Below, one piece after another: positions 1-9,445 of a stretch of DNA of 64,000 bases. The stretch comes from Euborellia annulipes (taxonomy: Eukaryota; Arthropoda; Insecta; Dermaptera; Anisolabididae), in NCBI GenBank assembly GCA_023213315.1, contig JAKCPI010021804.1, positions 1 through 64,000 of the forward strand, written 5' to 3'. The position numbers and the translations under genes were made by a program. Positions within the stretch are counted from its first letter, which is position 1, and each line of letters starts with the position of its first letter. The notes beneath the pieces are model-generated. The model saw only the letters and a program-made list of their open reading frames with translations. It had not been told where the DNA came from and ran no database searches.

Positions 1-1033
1 ACTATACCTCTAGCAAAGGATATAAAAAATTTCCATAATTTTTCTCAATTTAAAAGAAACATATATAAAAAATAAAATTCAAAAAGAAGGACCAAAAAAG
101 AAATATATATAAATGCTTTAAAAGAAATAACACTCGCTCAAGTAATAATATTTAACCGAAGAAGATCCGGCGAAGTTGAACGTCTTCTTGTGACTTCATT
201 TAAAAATAGACCACAAGGAATAATGCAAGAAGAAATAAAAAATAGCTTAACAGAAATGGAAAAAAGAATAGCATCAAATTTAATCAGAATTGAGACAAGA
301 GGGAAAAAAAGGAAGAAAAGTTGCAATTTTATTGACAGAAAAAATGCAATATAATATAGAATTATTAATAAAAAATAATCCAAACAATCCATATATTTTT
401 TTTAATAATACCTCAAATAAATACATTAGAGGTTCAGATATTTTGAGAAAATTAGCATCTGATCCAGAAGCCAATATAGAAAATCCCCAACATTTAAGAT
501 CAACAAATTTCAGGAAGCATATTGCAACTATATCTCAAATACTTAATTTAAAAGAGAATGAATTAGATATTTTAGCTGACTTTTTGGGTCATGACATCAG
601 GACACACAGAGATTTTTATCGATTACCAGAAGATACAATACAACTCGCAAAAGTTAGTAAACTATTAATTTCTTTGGAAAAAGGTAATGTTTCAAAATTG
701 AAAGGCAAATCTTTGGATGAAATAAATGAAATAATATCATCAGAATCCGATGAACAATCATCATTTGAGAGTAAAGGTAATTTTTTTTTATTTAGTTATA
801 AATAATAAAACAAAAATTTTTTCAAATTAACTTATTTTTTACAGATAATTCTTATATAAAAAAAAAAAAAATTACTACCAGGAAACAAAAAATATTAATT
901 GATTCTGAAAAAAAACAAAATGTTTCGAAATCAAAAGAAAAATCTTTAGATGTAAATAATGAAAAAATATCTTCACATTCCGATTTATCTACATCAGAGA
1001 GCGAGTATATTTTATCTGAATCTGAAAGCGAAA

Positions 1034-2004
1034 GTAAGTTTTAGACATTTTACTTTTAATTTATAACCCTATTGGCCATAGTTTTTTTTACTTTCTCGTA
1101 TAGTATATAAAGAGAAAGTATTGTAATCGTAAAAAAAATTCGACTTCGAGATTTTGATGTTTCTCCACGTTTTAGACCTCCCTGAGTCCAAAAAACCCAT
1201 TTTTGGCATTATGTCTCTGTGTGTGTGTGTGTGTGTATGAACACGATTGCCAACAGCCAGATCGATGAAATTTGGCATATACTCCTTACTCTAAAATTGT
1301 AGATTTCTATCAACTTTTGGAGTAAATACGTCACCTGGAAGTAGTACTTTACCTAAAAAGTTTTTTCAGAAATTTTGAAATTTTCAATTTTTTTGTCATA
1401 TCATGTGATAAATTACTCTATTTTAAAAAGTTTTTATTCTTTGACATTTTTTCGAAAACAGAATAGTTTTTGAAATAATCAAAAAAACAAAACAAAATCA
1501 TACAGGTGTCATTAAAAAAACAAAATGAATTTGTTTATATTTTCATGTTTTTTAATGACACCTGTATGATTTTGTTTTGATTTTTTATCAAAATTAACGA
1601 AAAATGTTCTTTTCTTCTTTGATTATTTCAAAAACTATTCCGTTTTCGAAAAAATGTCAAAGAATAAAAACTTTTTAAAATAGAGTAATTTATCATGATA
1701 TGACAAAAAAATTGAAAATTTCAAAATTTTTGAAAAAACTTTTTAGGTAAAGTACTACTTCCAGGGGACGTATTTACTCCAAAAGTTGATAGAAATCTAC
1801 AATTTTAGAGTAAGGAGTATATGCCAAATTTCATCGATCTGGCTGCTTGCGTTTTTAAGCAATCGTGTTCACACACACATCCAGAAGTAATTCCAAAAGA
1901 ATATACGAGAAAGTTTCGGGGAAGTCATTTCCCATATTTTTTAATTGAATGAATCAGCTGGTGTGTATTTAAAAAATTACATATAGATTTTCTTATTGTT
2001 TTAG
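1034..2004 (+). other. Intron 2 of the recombinase-like gene, carrying a palindromic insertion
   Basis: Donor GAAA/GTAAGT and acceptor TTGTTTTAG/CA. The leftover A of exon 2 plus CA of exon 3 forms one codon and keeps the frame. Most of its 971 bp is the inverted-repeat element at 1090-1914, so the intron was probably much shorter before that insertion. Confidence 0.65.
1090..1914. mobile_element. Foldback element inside intron 2, ends ACTTTCTCGTATA / TATACGAGAAAGT
   Basis: The outer ends are inverted (1090-1102 and 1902-1914). The main arms, about 1219-1540 and 1550-1879, are nearly identical in inverted orientation and meet at a palindrome around CATACAGGTGTCATT near 1505-1565. The left flank (1090-1215) carries family P sequence: a TACTTTCTC hairpin, a CGAGATTTTGATG segment and a GT tract. 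The arms contain GTAGTACTTTACC followed by TTTTTTCAG, echoing the family P core. No ORF is seen. The transposition class is unknown. Confidence 0.7.
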
Positions 2005-2243
2005 CAAATAAGGAAGAAAATATTTCTTTTAACTTTAAAAGAAAATGTAACAAGAGGAAATGGGAGGAAACTGAAAAAAATATAATTAAAGATTTTTTTC
2101 GGTATGATATTGAAATGAACATGGTCCCTGTAAAATCCCAATGTCTTCGTTGTATAGAGAAAAACCAAATATTAAATAATCGCAAGTGGACTAATATCAA
2201 GGATTGCGTATACAATATAATAAAAAAAAAAAAAAAAAGGTAA

Positions 2244-3104
2244 TTTTCCATAATATTATTTGTGAATTGTTTTTTTTTTATAAATAATTATCTTTTTTTT
2301 TTAGCATTTAATTAAGAAAAAATAATACTAGCTATTATTTAAATTTGCCACCATTTGCCACCGAGCAAATCTACTATATATATATAACATAGAAGTTTTT
2401 CCAATAAAATTGCAACTTTTCTTCCTTTTTTTCCCCTCTACATTTTTTCTTGGAGTCGTTTTGTGTCAACATATGGTGCTGGGAGACAACTATGGTTTTT
2501 AGTCCAGAGCGATGGATGATGACATATATTTGTTTTGTACATTTTGTATAATTGTCGACAGGCTAAATAGGTGTTTGCCCGATGCCGATAATAAAGAAAA
2601 AAAAAACAATTTAAAGTGCTTTATTTGACTTTTTACTATTTTTATTGGCTAATGTATTTTTTTTTTTTTGTGCGGGGGGGGGAAGACAAATTTCTAAAAT
2701 TATAAAATAGTTCTTTAATAAAATTATTTTTCATATATTATTTTTTTTTTCTTTAAAAGAATTTTTTTAATATTGATTAACTAAATTAAAAAATAAAAAA
2801 TATTTGTGGAATTTACTTCAATGTGCATTTGAAAGAAAAAATACTATCTTTAGTAAGCTAATATTTAATTTTTTTTTTTTTTAATTTGTAAATAATATAA
2901 AAATAATAAAAAAGTTTATTTTTTAAACTTATTTTATCTTGAATCTTATTTATATTTCTATAAAATTCCAAAATATTTTCCTGATTCCTTTATTTTTATC
3001 TTTCCAGTTAGAGTTTGACCAATGGTCAATAAAACACATTTTAACTTATCTAAAAAAAAAAATTTAGCTACATATAAATATGTTAATTTCTTAAGTATTA
3101 AACC
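2244..3104. other. Gene 3' flank, AT-rich
   Basis: Follows the stop codon of the recombinase-like gene. AATAAA-type signals occur at about 2402 (CCAATAAAATT) and 2590 (ATAATAAAG followed by an A run) and could polyadenylate the transcript. The rest is T and A runs, with a short G run near 2677. No other gene is seen. Confidence 0.35.
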
Positions 3105-3288
3105 ATGCTAAGTGGTTTGCCTGCTTGCCTCTCCTGCTAGGATGGGTCAAGGGTTCGCATCCCGACCTATGCGACAATTTTATTTCAATTGAATTGGCTA
3201 CCAATCAATTGAAATAAATAGGTACGGGGTCTAAATGCCCTCACATGCTGAAGAAGACCTTAAATAAATTTAAAAAAAAAAAAAAAAG
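3105..3288 (+). mobile_element. tRNA-derived SINE, family B, full copy
   Basis: The head is tRNA-like, with an internal B-box match GGGTTCGCATCCC (3150-3162) and an upstream A-box-like stretch. The body contains GGGTCTAAATG and GAAGAAGACCTTAAATAAA, and it ends in a 15-base A run. Other copies share the body: 19031-19182, 28690-28822 and 30440-30510 on +, and 6340-6412 on -. Confidence 0.65.
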
Positions 3289-3739
3289 TATTCTACCATA
3301 AATTCCTAATGAAAAATAAATTAATATTCAATACATTTCTTCAATTCTATTTATACATAAAACTGTATGTATTTCGTTTAGCTCCACTCTAATGAATATG
3401 AATGAATAATTTTTTTTATCTAATTTTCTCTTAAAATAAAAATAATTTTGTTCAAATAGATTTTTATTTAAAAAAAAAAGTGTAATGTCATTTGATTGCT
3501 ATAAATTGATATTGCAACCATGTATTGAATTGAGAAATTTGGCATCACTGTAAAATGTTAGATAAACAATTTATACTATGCCCATAAAACAGAGCCCCCC
3601 CCCCACAGCTATCTCTCTGAAAATGAATAAGAAGGTGTAAGATATTTATAAATAAGTAAAAACAAGTTTTTAATATAATTTTTTTTTATTTATCAAATTT
3701 CTTAATAATTTTCATCATAGGTAATTTAAGAATGTGGTT

Positions 3740-3802
3740 AATGTGGGTGCAAAAATGGTATAAGAGGCAGGTAAGTGGCCGCCACCCCCAACTGGATACG
3801 CC
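3740..3802 (-). mobile_element. hAT-like terminal remnant
   Basis: Read on the minus strand, the segment starts CAGTGGCGTATCCAG, a typical hAT-type terminus, next to G-rich sequence. No matching opposite end was found, so this is at most a solo end. Confidence 0.3.
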
Positions 3803-4017
3803 ACTGCCTAATTGAAGAGCAAAGGAGAAAGCTTTCTCCCCTGAGCGTCCAGGCCCCTCCAGCTGACTCGGGCCCGTCTGCTTTTTCTTAATCTATATGT
3901 ACCTATTATTAAGGATCAAACAAAGTAGAAAAAATTTAATCAACAATTTTTATAATTTTTCATTTGAGAAATAAAATTTTATTAAATTTTACATTAATTT
4001 AATTAAGATTCAATTAG

Positions 4018-4130
4018 CCGGGAAGCAAGTGTCACCCCAATCTTTGCGGTTAAGCGACGACAAGCGCTGCGAAACCTCGGATGGGTGACCCCGATGAATC
4101 AGCGTGCTGAATAACTCGAGGTAGCCTCAT
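4018..4130 (+). repeat. 5S-rRNA-like sequence (SINE3-type head or 5S pseudogene)
   Basis: Contains in order GGTTAAGCGACG, AAGCGCTGCG and CGGATGGGTGACC, then CAGCGTGCTG. These correspond in order and spacing to the 5S rRNA internal promoter boxes (A box, intermediate element, C box) and the 3' region. The 5' end of 5S does not match well. There is no poly-A tail and no array, so a degenerate retroposed copy is likelier than a working gene. Confidence 0.5.
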
Positions 4131-4189
4131 CTCAAATTTTATTAAAATAGAAAGAAAATTGAAGAAATTAATTTTTAGGGGTGGAGGGC

Positions 4190-4480
4190 GGGGAAAATGC
4201 TGAAAATTATGCTTTGCACCCCTTAAAGAGGGGGTTTCTAACCCTAATCTAAATTACTTTTAATCACCCCCTCTGTTTTATAATATTTTCTACGCGCTAA
4301 AATACATTTCGTGAATATTCGTATATAAGTACTGGAGATATTCATTTTCTTACTAAAGCTAAAACAACCCATAAAAAGGGGGTTTGTCACCCCTAACCAG
4401 AATTGATGATAGCCTAAAACCACTTCCTCTACTAATTAAGTGCGCCAAGGGCGGGTGGCGCAGCTAGAAGTTAATAATTA
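4190..4480. repeat. Degenerate GGGGGTTTSTMACCCC direct repeats
   Basis: Two related blocks (about 4215-4275 and 4378-4440) repeat the pattern of a G run, then CACCCCTAACC, then CCACTTCCTCT or CACCCCCTCTG. They resemble the GTGTAAATCACCCC sequence near 18.1 kb and the array at 47.3 kb. No coding potential is seen. Confidence 0.35.
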
Positions 4481-4559
4481 ATTTTTTTTTAATCCTATTT
4501 TACTCCTTTCTAACTGGGAAGGCCACTTACTTTAATTAATTCAAGGTTAGTTTTTAAAA

Positions 4560-4913
4560 AACGGGAGAAAAATACTCTTTTCTGACCACCTATTCCGGGC
4601 CTCAGAATGTATGTATAGAAAAATTAACGGTCACATGGGTCCCCACTTTGTTGGGTCTCGAATTGTACGTGTGAAAAGAATAACGGTTTTTTTTAAGGTC
4701 TTCATTTTGTATTTCTAGAGCGGGGTCCTTGGATTGTACACATGGTAAGAAATTAAAAAATGTTAAAATATGCAAATTTCTCGGTGTGTATAGCATCGTA
4801 GGGTTGTTCTGATTCCAAATCAGTTTTCAGAATTTTTCTAGCACATCTAGAAGTCGGGGTCCCCAGATGGCCGTGAAAAGTCAGAGTCCTCACATTATAC
4901 GCCTTACAAACAG

Positions 4914-4950
<37 letters not shown>

Positions 4951-4962
4951 TGTGTGTGTGTG
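4560..4962. repeat. Degenerate short tandem repeats plus GT microsatellite
   Basis: Roughly 70-bp units repeat the elements GGGTC, ATTGTAC and GTGAAAAGAATAACGG. A (GT)n tract at 4914-4962 follows and leads directly into a family P copy. ORFs here are antisense readings of the repeat. Confidence 0.4.
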
Positions 4963-5602
4963 TTCAATTTTAAGCATGAAGGAATTGAGCTAGGAGGCTG
5001 AAATTTTATATTTAAGTTAAACACCCCCGGGACCGGAAAAATAAGCTTTTAATCAAAATCGGCCAAAGAGTACTAGTACTTTACTGATGTACTTTTTCAG
5101 TTTTTTTCGATTTTCTCAAAATTCGCTCTAACGATTTTGATTAAAATTCAAAAATCAATTATTTTTTAGATGCTCTTTCAAATGTATATTCTCGTTTTGC
5201 CCTCAAAATTGTTTGAAGCACACTTTACTCTTGTGCTTCATAGGAAAGATAGGAGAAATGGTTGCCATGGTAACAAAATATAAATATTTTCCCATACTTA
5301 TAAATTTTACATCTGAATTCAAATATTCCCTACTGCCGGGAACTAAATATATGTCGACACAAAAAATCTGGTGTGACAAGCACAGTACACAACTTTCGAT
5401 TACCGAAGGTAAGAGAAAGTTGTGTGCTGTGCGCCAGTCACACCAGATTTTACATCTTGAATTCAATTGTACCCTACTGTCGGAAACTAAATATATGTCG
5501 ACACAAAAAATCTGGTGTGACAAGCACAGTACACAACTTTCGATTACCGAAGGTAAGAGAAAGTTGTGTGCTGTGCGCCAGTCACACCAGATTTTTACTC
5601 TT
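4963..5602 (+). mobile_element. Family P copy with a duplicated terminal hairpin
   Basis: Starts in the P body (GAGCTAGGAGG), passes through the AGTACTAGTACTTTACTGATG core and the GGTTGCCATGGTAACAAAATA segment, and ends in the long GGTGTGAC hairpin. The terminal part including the hairpin (5363-5447) is repeated in direct orientation (5503-5594). ORFs here are translations of the repeat. Confidence 0.75.
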
Positions 5603-5604
5603 TT

Positions 5605-5653
5605 TCTTTCTCTTACCCTATATATTTTGAAATATATATAGATAGAAAGTATT
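5605..5653. repeat. Solo family P short hairpin
   Basis: TTTCTCTTACC and its inverted partner GATAGAAAGTATT surround an AT-rich loop. It lies directly after the preceding P copy, as between tandem P copies elsewhere, but has no body attached. Confidence 0.5.
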
Positions 5654-5935
5654 GTTTATTTCATATGCGGCTGAGGAGACCTTAGAACATATAATTATAA
5701 TGTAATTATACAATTAATTAATGTAATAATTATCATAATAATTATAAACTTCTAATTAAATATTTTTACATGTTTCCTTCAGACATAATGCGATAATGCC
5801 CGCATATATTGATATCAAATGGACATTAAGGGTCTTGTTTTTGGAAGCTATTCATTCCATTCTAGTTTCAGCTGCCTTTGGCATTGCTTAACAACAATGA
5901 TATTGAGAGCAGCTGATGTTATTATTTGTTTCATC

Positions 5936-6332
5936 TTAAGGTGCGCGTCTCTAAAAACTGTTAGTAGACGATTCAGAAGCTGGTTACTCTGGGCGGCAAG
6001 AGATGGCGTTGGTTTTTCCCATTGGGAAACAAAGGTTTTATTCCATTTCATTTGAAAGTTATCTGCTAATTAATTAAAGGCAAAAAATTAATCATTTTTT
6101 AACACAATGATTACTACAATAATTTAATTATCTATAAGATATGGACCGAATTTTTTTTTTTAATATCTTTTATTTAATGTGATTAATCTAAAAAAAAAAA
6201 AATTCAAAAATCAAAAAAAGGGCTTCTAGAAGTTGAAGATATTTTAAATAGCTTTAATTTTTAAAAAATTTGAGGTTGATATCTTCAAAATTGGAAGCTC
6301 TCAAAATGAGCACCCCGAGACGCGCACCTTAA
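5936..6332. mobile_element. piggyBac-like MITE with TTAA target duplication
   Basis: TTAA (5936-5939) is followed by GGTGCGCGTCTC, and the inverse GAGACGCGCACC is followed by TTAA (6329-6332). The 389-bp interior has no transposase. The TTAA duplication is the hallmark of the piggyBac superfamily. The terminal sequence itself is not one I can name. Confidence 0.6.
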
Positions 6333-6339
6333 CTCCTGT

Positions 6340-6412
6340 TTTTTTTTTTAATTTAATTAAAGTCTTTCCGCCATTTAGACTCCGTCCCTATTTATTTCAT
6401 TTGTGCCAAGAG
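6340..6412 (-). mobile_element. SINE family B, 3' fragment
   Basis: The minus strand reads GGAGTCTAAATGGCGGAAAGACTTTAATT-like sequence ending in an A run, matching the tail half of the SINE at 3105-3288. The tRNA-like head is missing, which is typical 5' truncation. Confidence 0.5.
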
Positions 6413-6559
6413 GTCAAGAATCCTAACTCTTCTGGATATCTCAGAATATTTAAAGGGCTGTTAATTTTACTCTATTTACTTTAGATTTCGTTTATTTGAA
6501 AATATTAGCAGCACATTCTTTAGAAATCTTTCGATATAACAATAGTTGCGAAGAGAGGT

Positions 6560-6690
6560 CTGATGATCAACGATGAGGATTTATGAAGAAGAAAAAATTG
6601 CAGATAATTTTATTAATTTAATTCTCATGTTTCGGACCATCTTCAGTGCTCTAGAATACATCGTCAGATTTTCATAAAAATAATAAGACG
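6560..6690 (-). mobile_element. Solitary hammerhead-like motif
   Basis: The minus strand has CTGAAGATGG closely followed by CCGAAAC (6629-6646), the motif seen in the inverted-repeat elements at 8.6, 9.5 and 43.7 kb. The stem is very short and no inverted partner is present, so this is a relic. Confidence 0.35.
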
Positions 6691-6723
6691 TCGTTAAAAT
6701 ATTAGATAGAAACTGTGATTTAC

Positions 6724-6825
6724 CTGCTGCTCCAGTTCAAGCTCTAGCTCAGCCAGGTCGCTTGCGTCGCCCTCCGTTGCGTTATCCGCGGTGGCAACTG
6801 CGGCAACGACAACGGCAACGGCGCC
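6724..6825 (-). CDS. Isolated GC-rich coding exon candidate
   Basis: On the minus strand a 102-bp segment of exactly 34 codons lies between an acceptor (TTCTGTTACAG/GGC) and a donor (CAGCAG/GTAAATC). It is much richer in G and C than its surroundings and has codon-like composition with no stops. The peptide is an Ala/Val run followed by an acidic Leu/Glu stretch (DLAELELELEQQ) ending in Gln-Gln. Both boundaries are in phase 0, so skipping would keep frame. I do not recognise the protein. The Ala/Val part could be a membrane or low-complexity segment and the Glu/Leu part a short helix. No neighbouring exon was identified in the window. Confidence 0.45.
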
Positions 6826-6849
6826 CTGTAACAGAACATACCGTAGATT

Positions 6850-7480
6850 TAATATCTTCTCAACCGGTTCAAACAAGAAAGGAGCCTAATTAGGGCCCAT
6901 TAATCTCCAGTTAACTAGCAGCTGGAAATAGAGCCGCCACCGCCAAACGCTTCTGACATCTTTCTTGATTAGTGACCGAAAATATAGCCTTTCGGAATTT
7001 GATTGAACCGTCATTAACATTCCAAACCTATTAACGTATTGTTCTTAGAAGATCATGAGGATTACTAAAATAAGCTATAAATTAATTTTTTTAAATATTG
7101 ATAAATTACTATCTCAAAGGTTCTGAGAAATATTTAAATGTCCTGAAGACATTCAATCTTTTGTAGAGTTATGGAATTTTAAAAAATTTTCATAAATTTT
7201 TATTAATTTTATAAATGTTTTTACTCAGCAGATCGCTCTAGTGACCACAAGTTACCAGAGCTAAGATTGACATTTCTAATGTTCACTTTATACAATACTA
7301 ATCTTATCATTACCATAATCAAAAGTAGAAAATTTTATTGAGGGAGTGTTACAGATGTTTAACTTCTCCTTCTCTCTAACCAACGAATACATTTTTAAGA
7401 ATACAAAATATTTTTTGTAAATTTCTAAAATTTTAACACTAGATTTATCACTCACTATTTATTTATTTTTTGGAATTTCA
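6850..7480. other. Single-copy-looking AT-rich DNA
   Basis: No repeats from the families in this window. A modestly GC-rich patch at 6890-6985 could be regulatory. Read on the minus strand it contains a 14-codon ATG reading frame with a Gly-rich stretch, too short to call. Confidence 0.3.
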
Positions 7481-7861
7481 GAGAGATGAGGGAGGATGAA
7501 CTCCAATATCCCCTTCTGATACAGTCCTGGTATATAATTTTCCAAAGATATACCGGCTATACATCCTATTATATTTCTCCTTGGACTAATTGATATAATA
7601 ATTTTTTATTTTATTAAAAACAGAATCGTTTTTAAATTATTAATTATTATTATTAATTAAGCCTACTATCGGGTGCATAAATCCGTTTGTAGAGGATCCG
7701 ACCAAATGAAAAACGCACTAATTTTTTATTTATTAATTTTTTTTTTAGAATAATTAAAATAGTGAATATTGGCTAGAAACCAAAAAGGGACTAACTTTGC
7801 AAATCTAGGTGCTTAATTTACATGAAATTATTTTTAAATCAGTATTTTCTTCTTTTTTCAG

Positions 7862-7935
7862 ATCGTGCGATGGACAAATCTCTCCTAACGGGAATATAAC
7901 GAGAGTAGGAAAAAATGAATCACCTCCAGTTTATT
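7862..7935 (+). CDS. Isolated coding exon candidate
   Basis: Preceded by a long pyrimidine tract and acceptor (TTCTTCTTTTTTCAG/AT), and followed by an excellent donor (TTATT/GTGAGT). With one base in the first partial codon, 24 codons are open: SCDGQISPNGNITRVGKNES followed by PPVY. Other frames contain stops. The length (74 bp) and phases fit an internal exon. I do not recognise the protein and found no adjoining exon, so a chance ORF between good splice sites remains possible. Confidence 0.35.
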
Positions 7936-8149
7936 GTGAGTAGTATATAAAAAAATTAGCAATAATATCATATTATATATAATAGTATAATTATTATTAC
8001 TCAGTCCAATAGTTGTCCGTTATTCTATATTTAAAAATTTTAATAATTATCCTAACGAGAATCAAAATCCTTGCAAAATCCATACGATTGTCTTACATAC
8101 AAGATGTTTATAAAATATTTACAAAAAATTTTAAAATCCACTCCTTTGG

Positions 8150-8584
8150 TGATTGAAAGTTGTTTTCCTGTGCCACCATTCACACCAGAAATTTGTATTG
8201 ATATACCGGGTATATATAGTGCCCAAAAGTATGGTACATTAGAATTCAAGACAAAATTTACAATCATAGAAAAAAAACCAATTATATTTTGTTACTATGG
8301 CAACCATTTCTCCTATCTTTCCTATGAAGTAGGGCCTACAAGTGTAAAGTACTTTTCAAACAATTTTGAGCAACGTGAGAATATACTTTTTAAAGAGGAT
8401 TGAAAAAATAACTGATTTATGAATTTTAATCAAAATCGTTAAGGGCAAATTTTGAGAAAAAAAAAAAAAAAAACTGAAAAAGTACAGCAGTAAAGCACTA
8501 GTACTTTTTGGTTGATTTGATTTAAATTCCTTGAGATGCTACATGGATTCTTAGCTTAAATATAAAATTTGAGTTAAAGAGAAA
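8150..8584 (-). mobile_element. Family P copy, degenerate
   Basis: Reads in inverse P order: the GGCAACCATTTCTCC segment, the CTGAAAAAGTAC core and CTTAAATATAAAATTT. The long GGTGTGAC hairpin is eroded (only CACACCAGAAATT near 8180). The ORF at 8071-8403 is repeat-derived. Confidence 0.55.
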
Positions 8585-8943
8585 AAACAACGCTATATTT
8601 TCAGCAATTGTTTTTAATTCGTTAGTAAGGCAATATTTCCAGATATTTCGGAGACCTATCGGCACTCCTTTCTCAGTGGATTTCACCTCAATCACCACAT
8701 TACGGCCCTTACAATTAAAACGCTTGGAAGCGACATGTTATATGATCATCAAATGATTAATAATTGCTGATCATATAACATGTCGCTTCCAAGCGTTTTA
8801 ATTGTAAGGGCCGTAATGTGGTGATTGAGGTGAAATGCACTGAGGAAGGATTGCCGATAGGTCTCCGAAATATCTGGAAATATTGCCTTACTAACGAATT
8901 AAAAACAATTGCTGAAAATATAGCGTTGTTTTTTCTCTTTAAT
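8574..8943. mobile_element. Near-perfect foldback element with facing hammerhead-like motifs
   Basis: Arms at about 8574-8750 and 8768-8943 are almost identical inverted copies with an 18-base loop. Each arm holds CTGAGGAAGG..TCTCCGAAAT: plus strand at 8840-8871, minus strand at 8645-8676. The ORF across the right arm (8818-9084) is incidental. The very high arm identity implies a recent origin or gene conversion. Confidence 0.7.
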
Positions 8944-9170
8944 AAACCAACTTCAGCAACACCACTTGAGGGGAAAATAAAATTTGAGTATCGAGAGTTT
9001 ATTCGTTTTCGAGTAATTCCCTTAACCTATATTTTTTTGATATTTCAGTTGAAATTAATTAAATTTATTGTGAAAAAATCGTAAATTCTCCCAAGGTTTA
9101 ATTCAATTAAAATGTCAAAATATTTCTTTAAATTTCTACGAAAGATATTGTATGCCTTTAACTGCCTGTT

Positions 9171-9344
9171 TCACTTGGATACCAAATGGCTTAAATAAGA
9201 ATGCCTGGACCCCAAATAAATATATATTATAAATACGAGTATCGTTTAAAGTCTTATATGGCCTGAGTTGCCGAAATGACTGTGTGTATGTGTGTGTGAA
9301 TGAGGAAAAAGTGTGAGTGTTTCTTTAAAAAAAAAAAAAAAAAC
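9171..9344 (+). mobile_element. SINE family A, 5'-truncated
   Basis: Contains GGATACCAAATGGCTTAAAT, GAATGCCTGGACCCC, AAGTCTTATATGGCC and GTTGCCGAAATGACTGTGTG, a GT-rich stretch, and a 17-base A tail. The tRNA-like head found in the minus-strand copies at 36.2 and 54.7 kb is missing. Confidence 0.65.
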
Positions 9345-9445
9345 TGCCTGTGCTTTTCTTAAAATTTCAGTTAAAAGAGGGCCTTATTAGCTTGAATTTT
9401 AGTTCTTTTCTCAATAATTTTAGTCACTTTCAAGTGAAATATCCA

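Larger units (their letters stand above)
1..2243 (+). pseudogene. Tyrosine-recombinase-like (Crypton/YR-type) protein gene, 3' part, spliced, with two coding breaks
   Basis: Partial gene whose 5' end is outside the window. Exon 1 runs 1-776, exon 2 845-1033, exon 3 2005-2243 (TAA 2241-2243). Both introns are GT..AG and keep codon phase 1: 777-844, and 1034-2004 with donor GTAAGT. Exon 1 resembles a tyrosine recombinase catalytic domain: the first Arg in RRRSGE (157-174), a second Arg in FRKH (codon 512-514), LGH with His at 590-592, and the nucleophile-type Tyr in HRDFY (617-619). The usual His three residues before the second Arg seems to be Thr. Exon 2 is Ser/Glu/Lys rich. Exon 3 has a W-E-E-T-E-K segment, a CLRC pair and a Lys-rich tail, as I remember for the C-terminus of transposon-encoded relatives. 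Breaks: an in-frame TAA at 73-75, and a one-base frame change in the A run at 304-310 (frame 1 before, frame 2 after). Everything downstream stays open. It could be a decayed element, or live with assembly errors in homopolymers. Confidence 0.75.

Noticed and set aside
138..474. Two minus-strand ORFs at the left edge
   Set aside because: They are antisense to the recombinase-like exon 1 and have AT-driven hydrophobic composition.
8818..9084. Plus-strand ORF of 88 codons
   Set aside because: Most of it is the right arm of the foldback element at 8574-8943, so the open frame is incidental.
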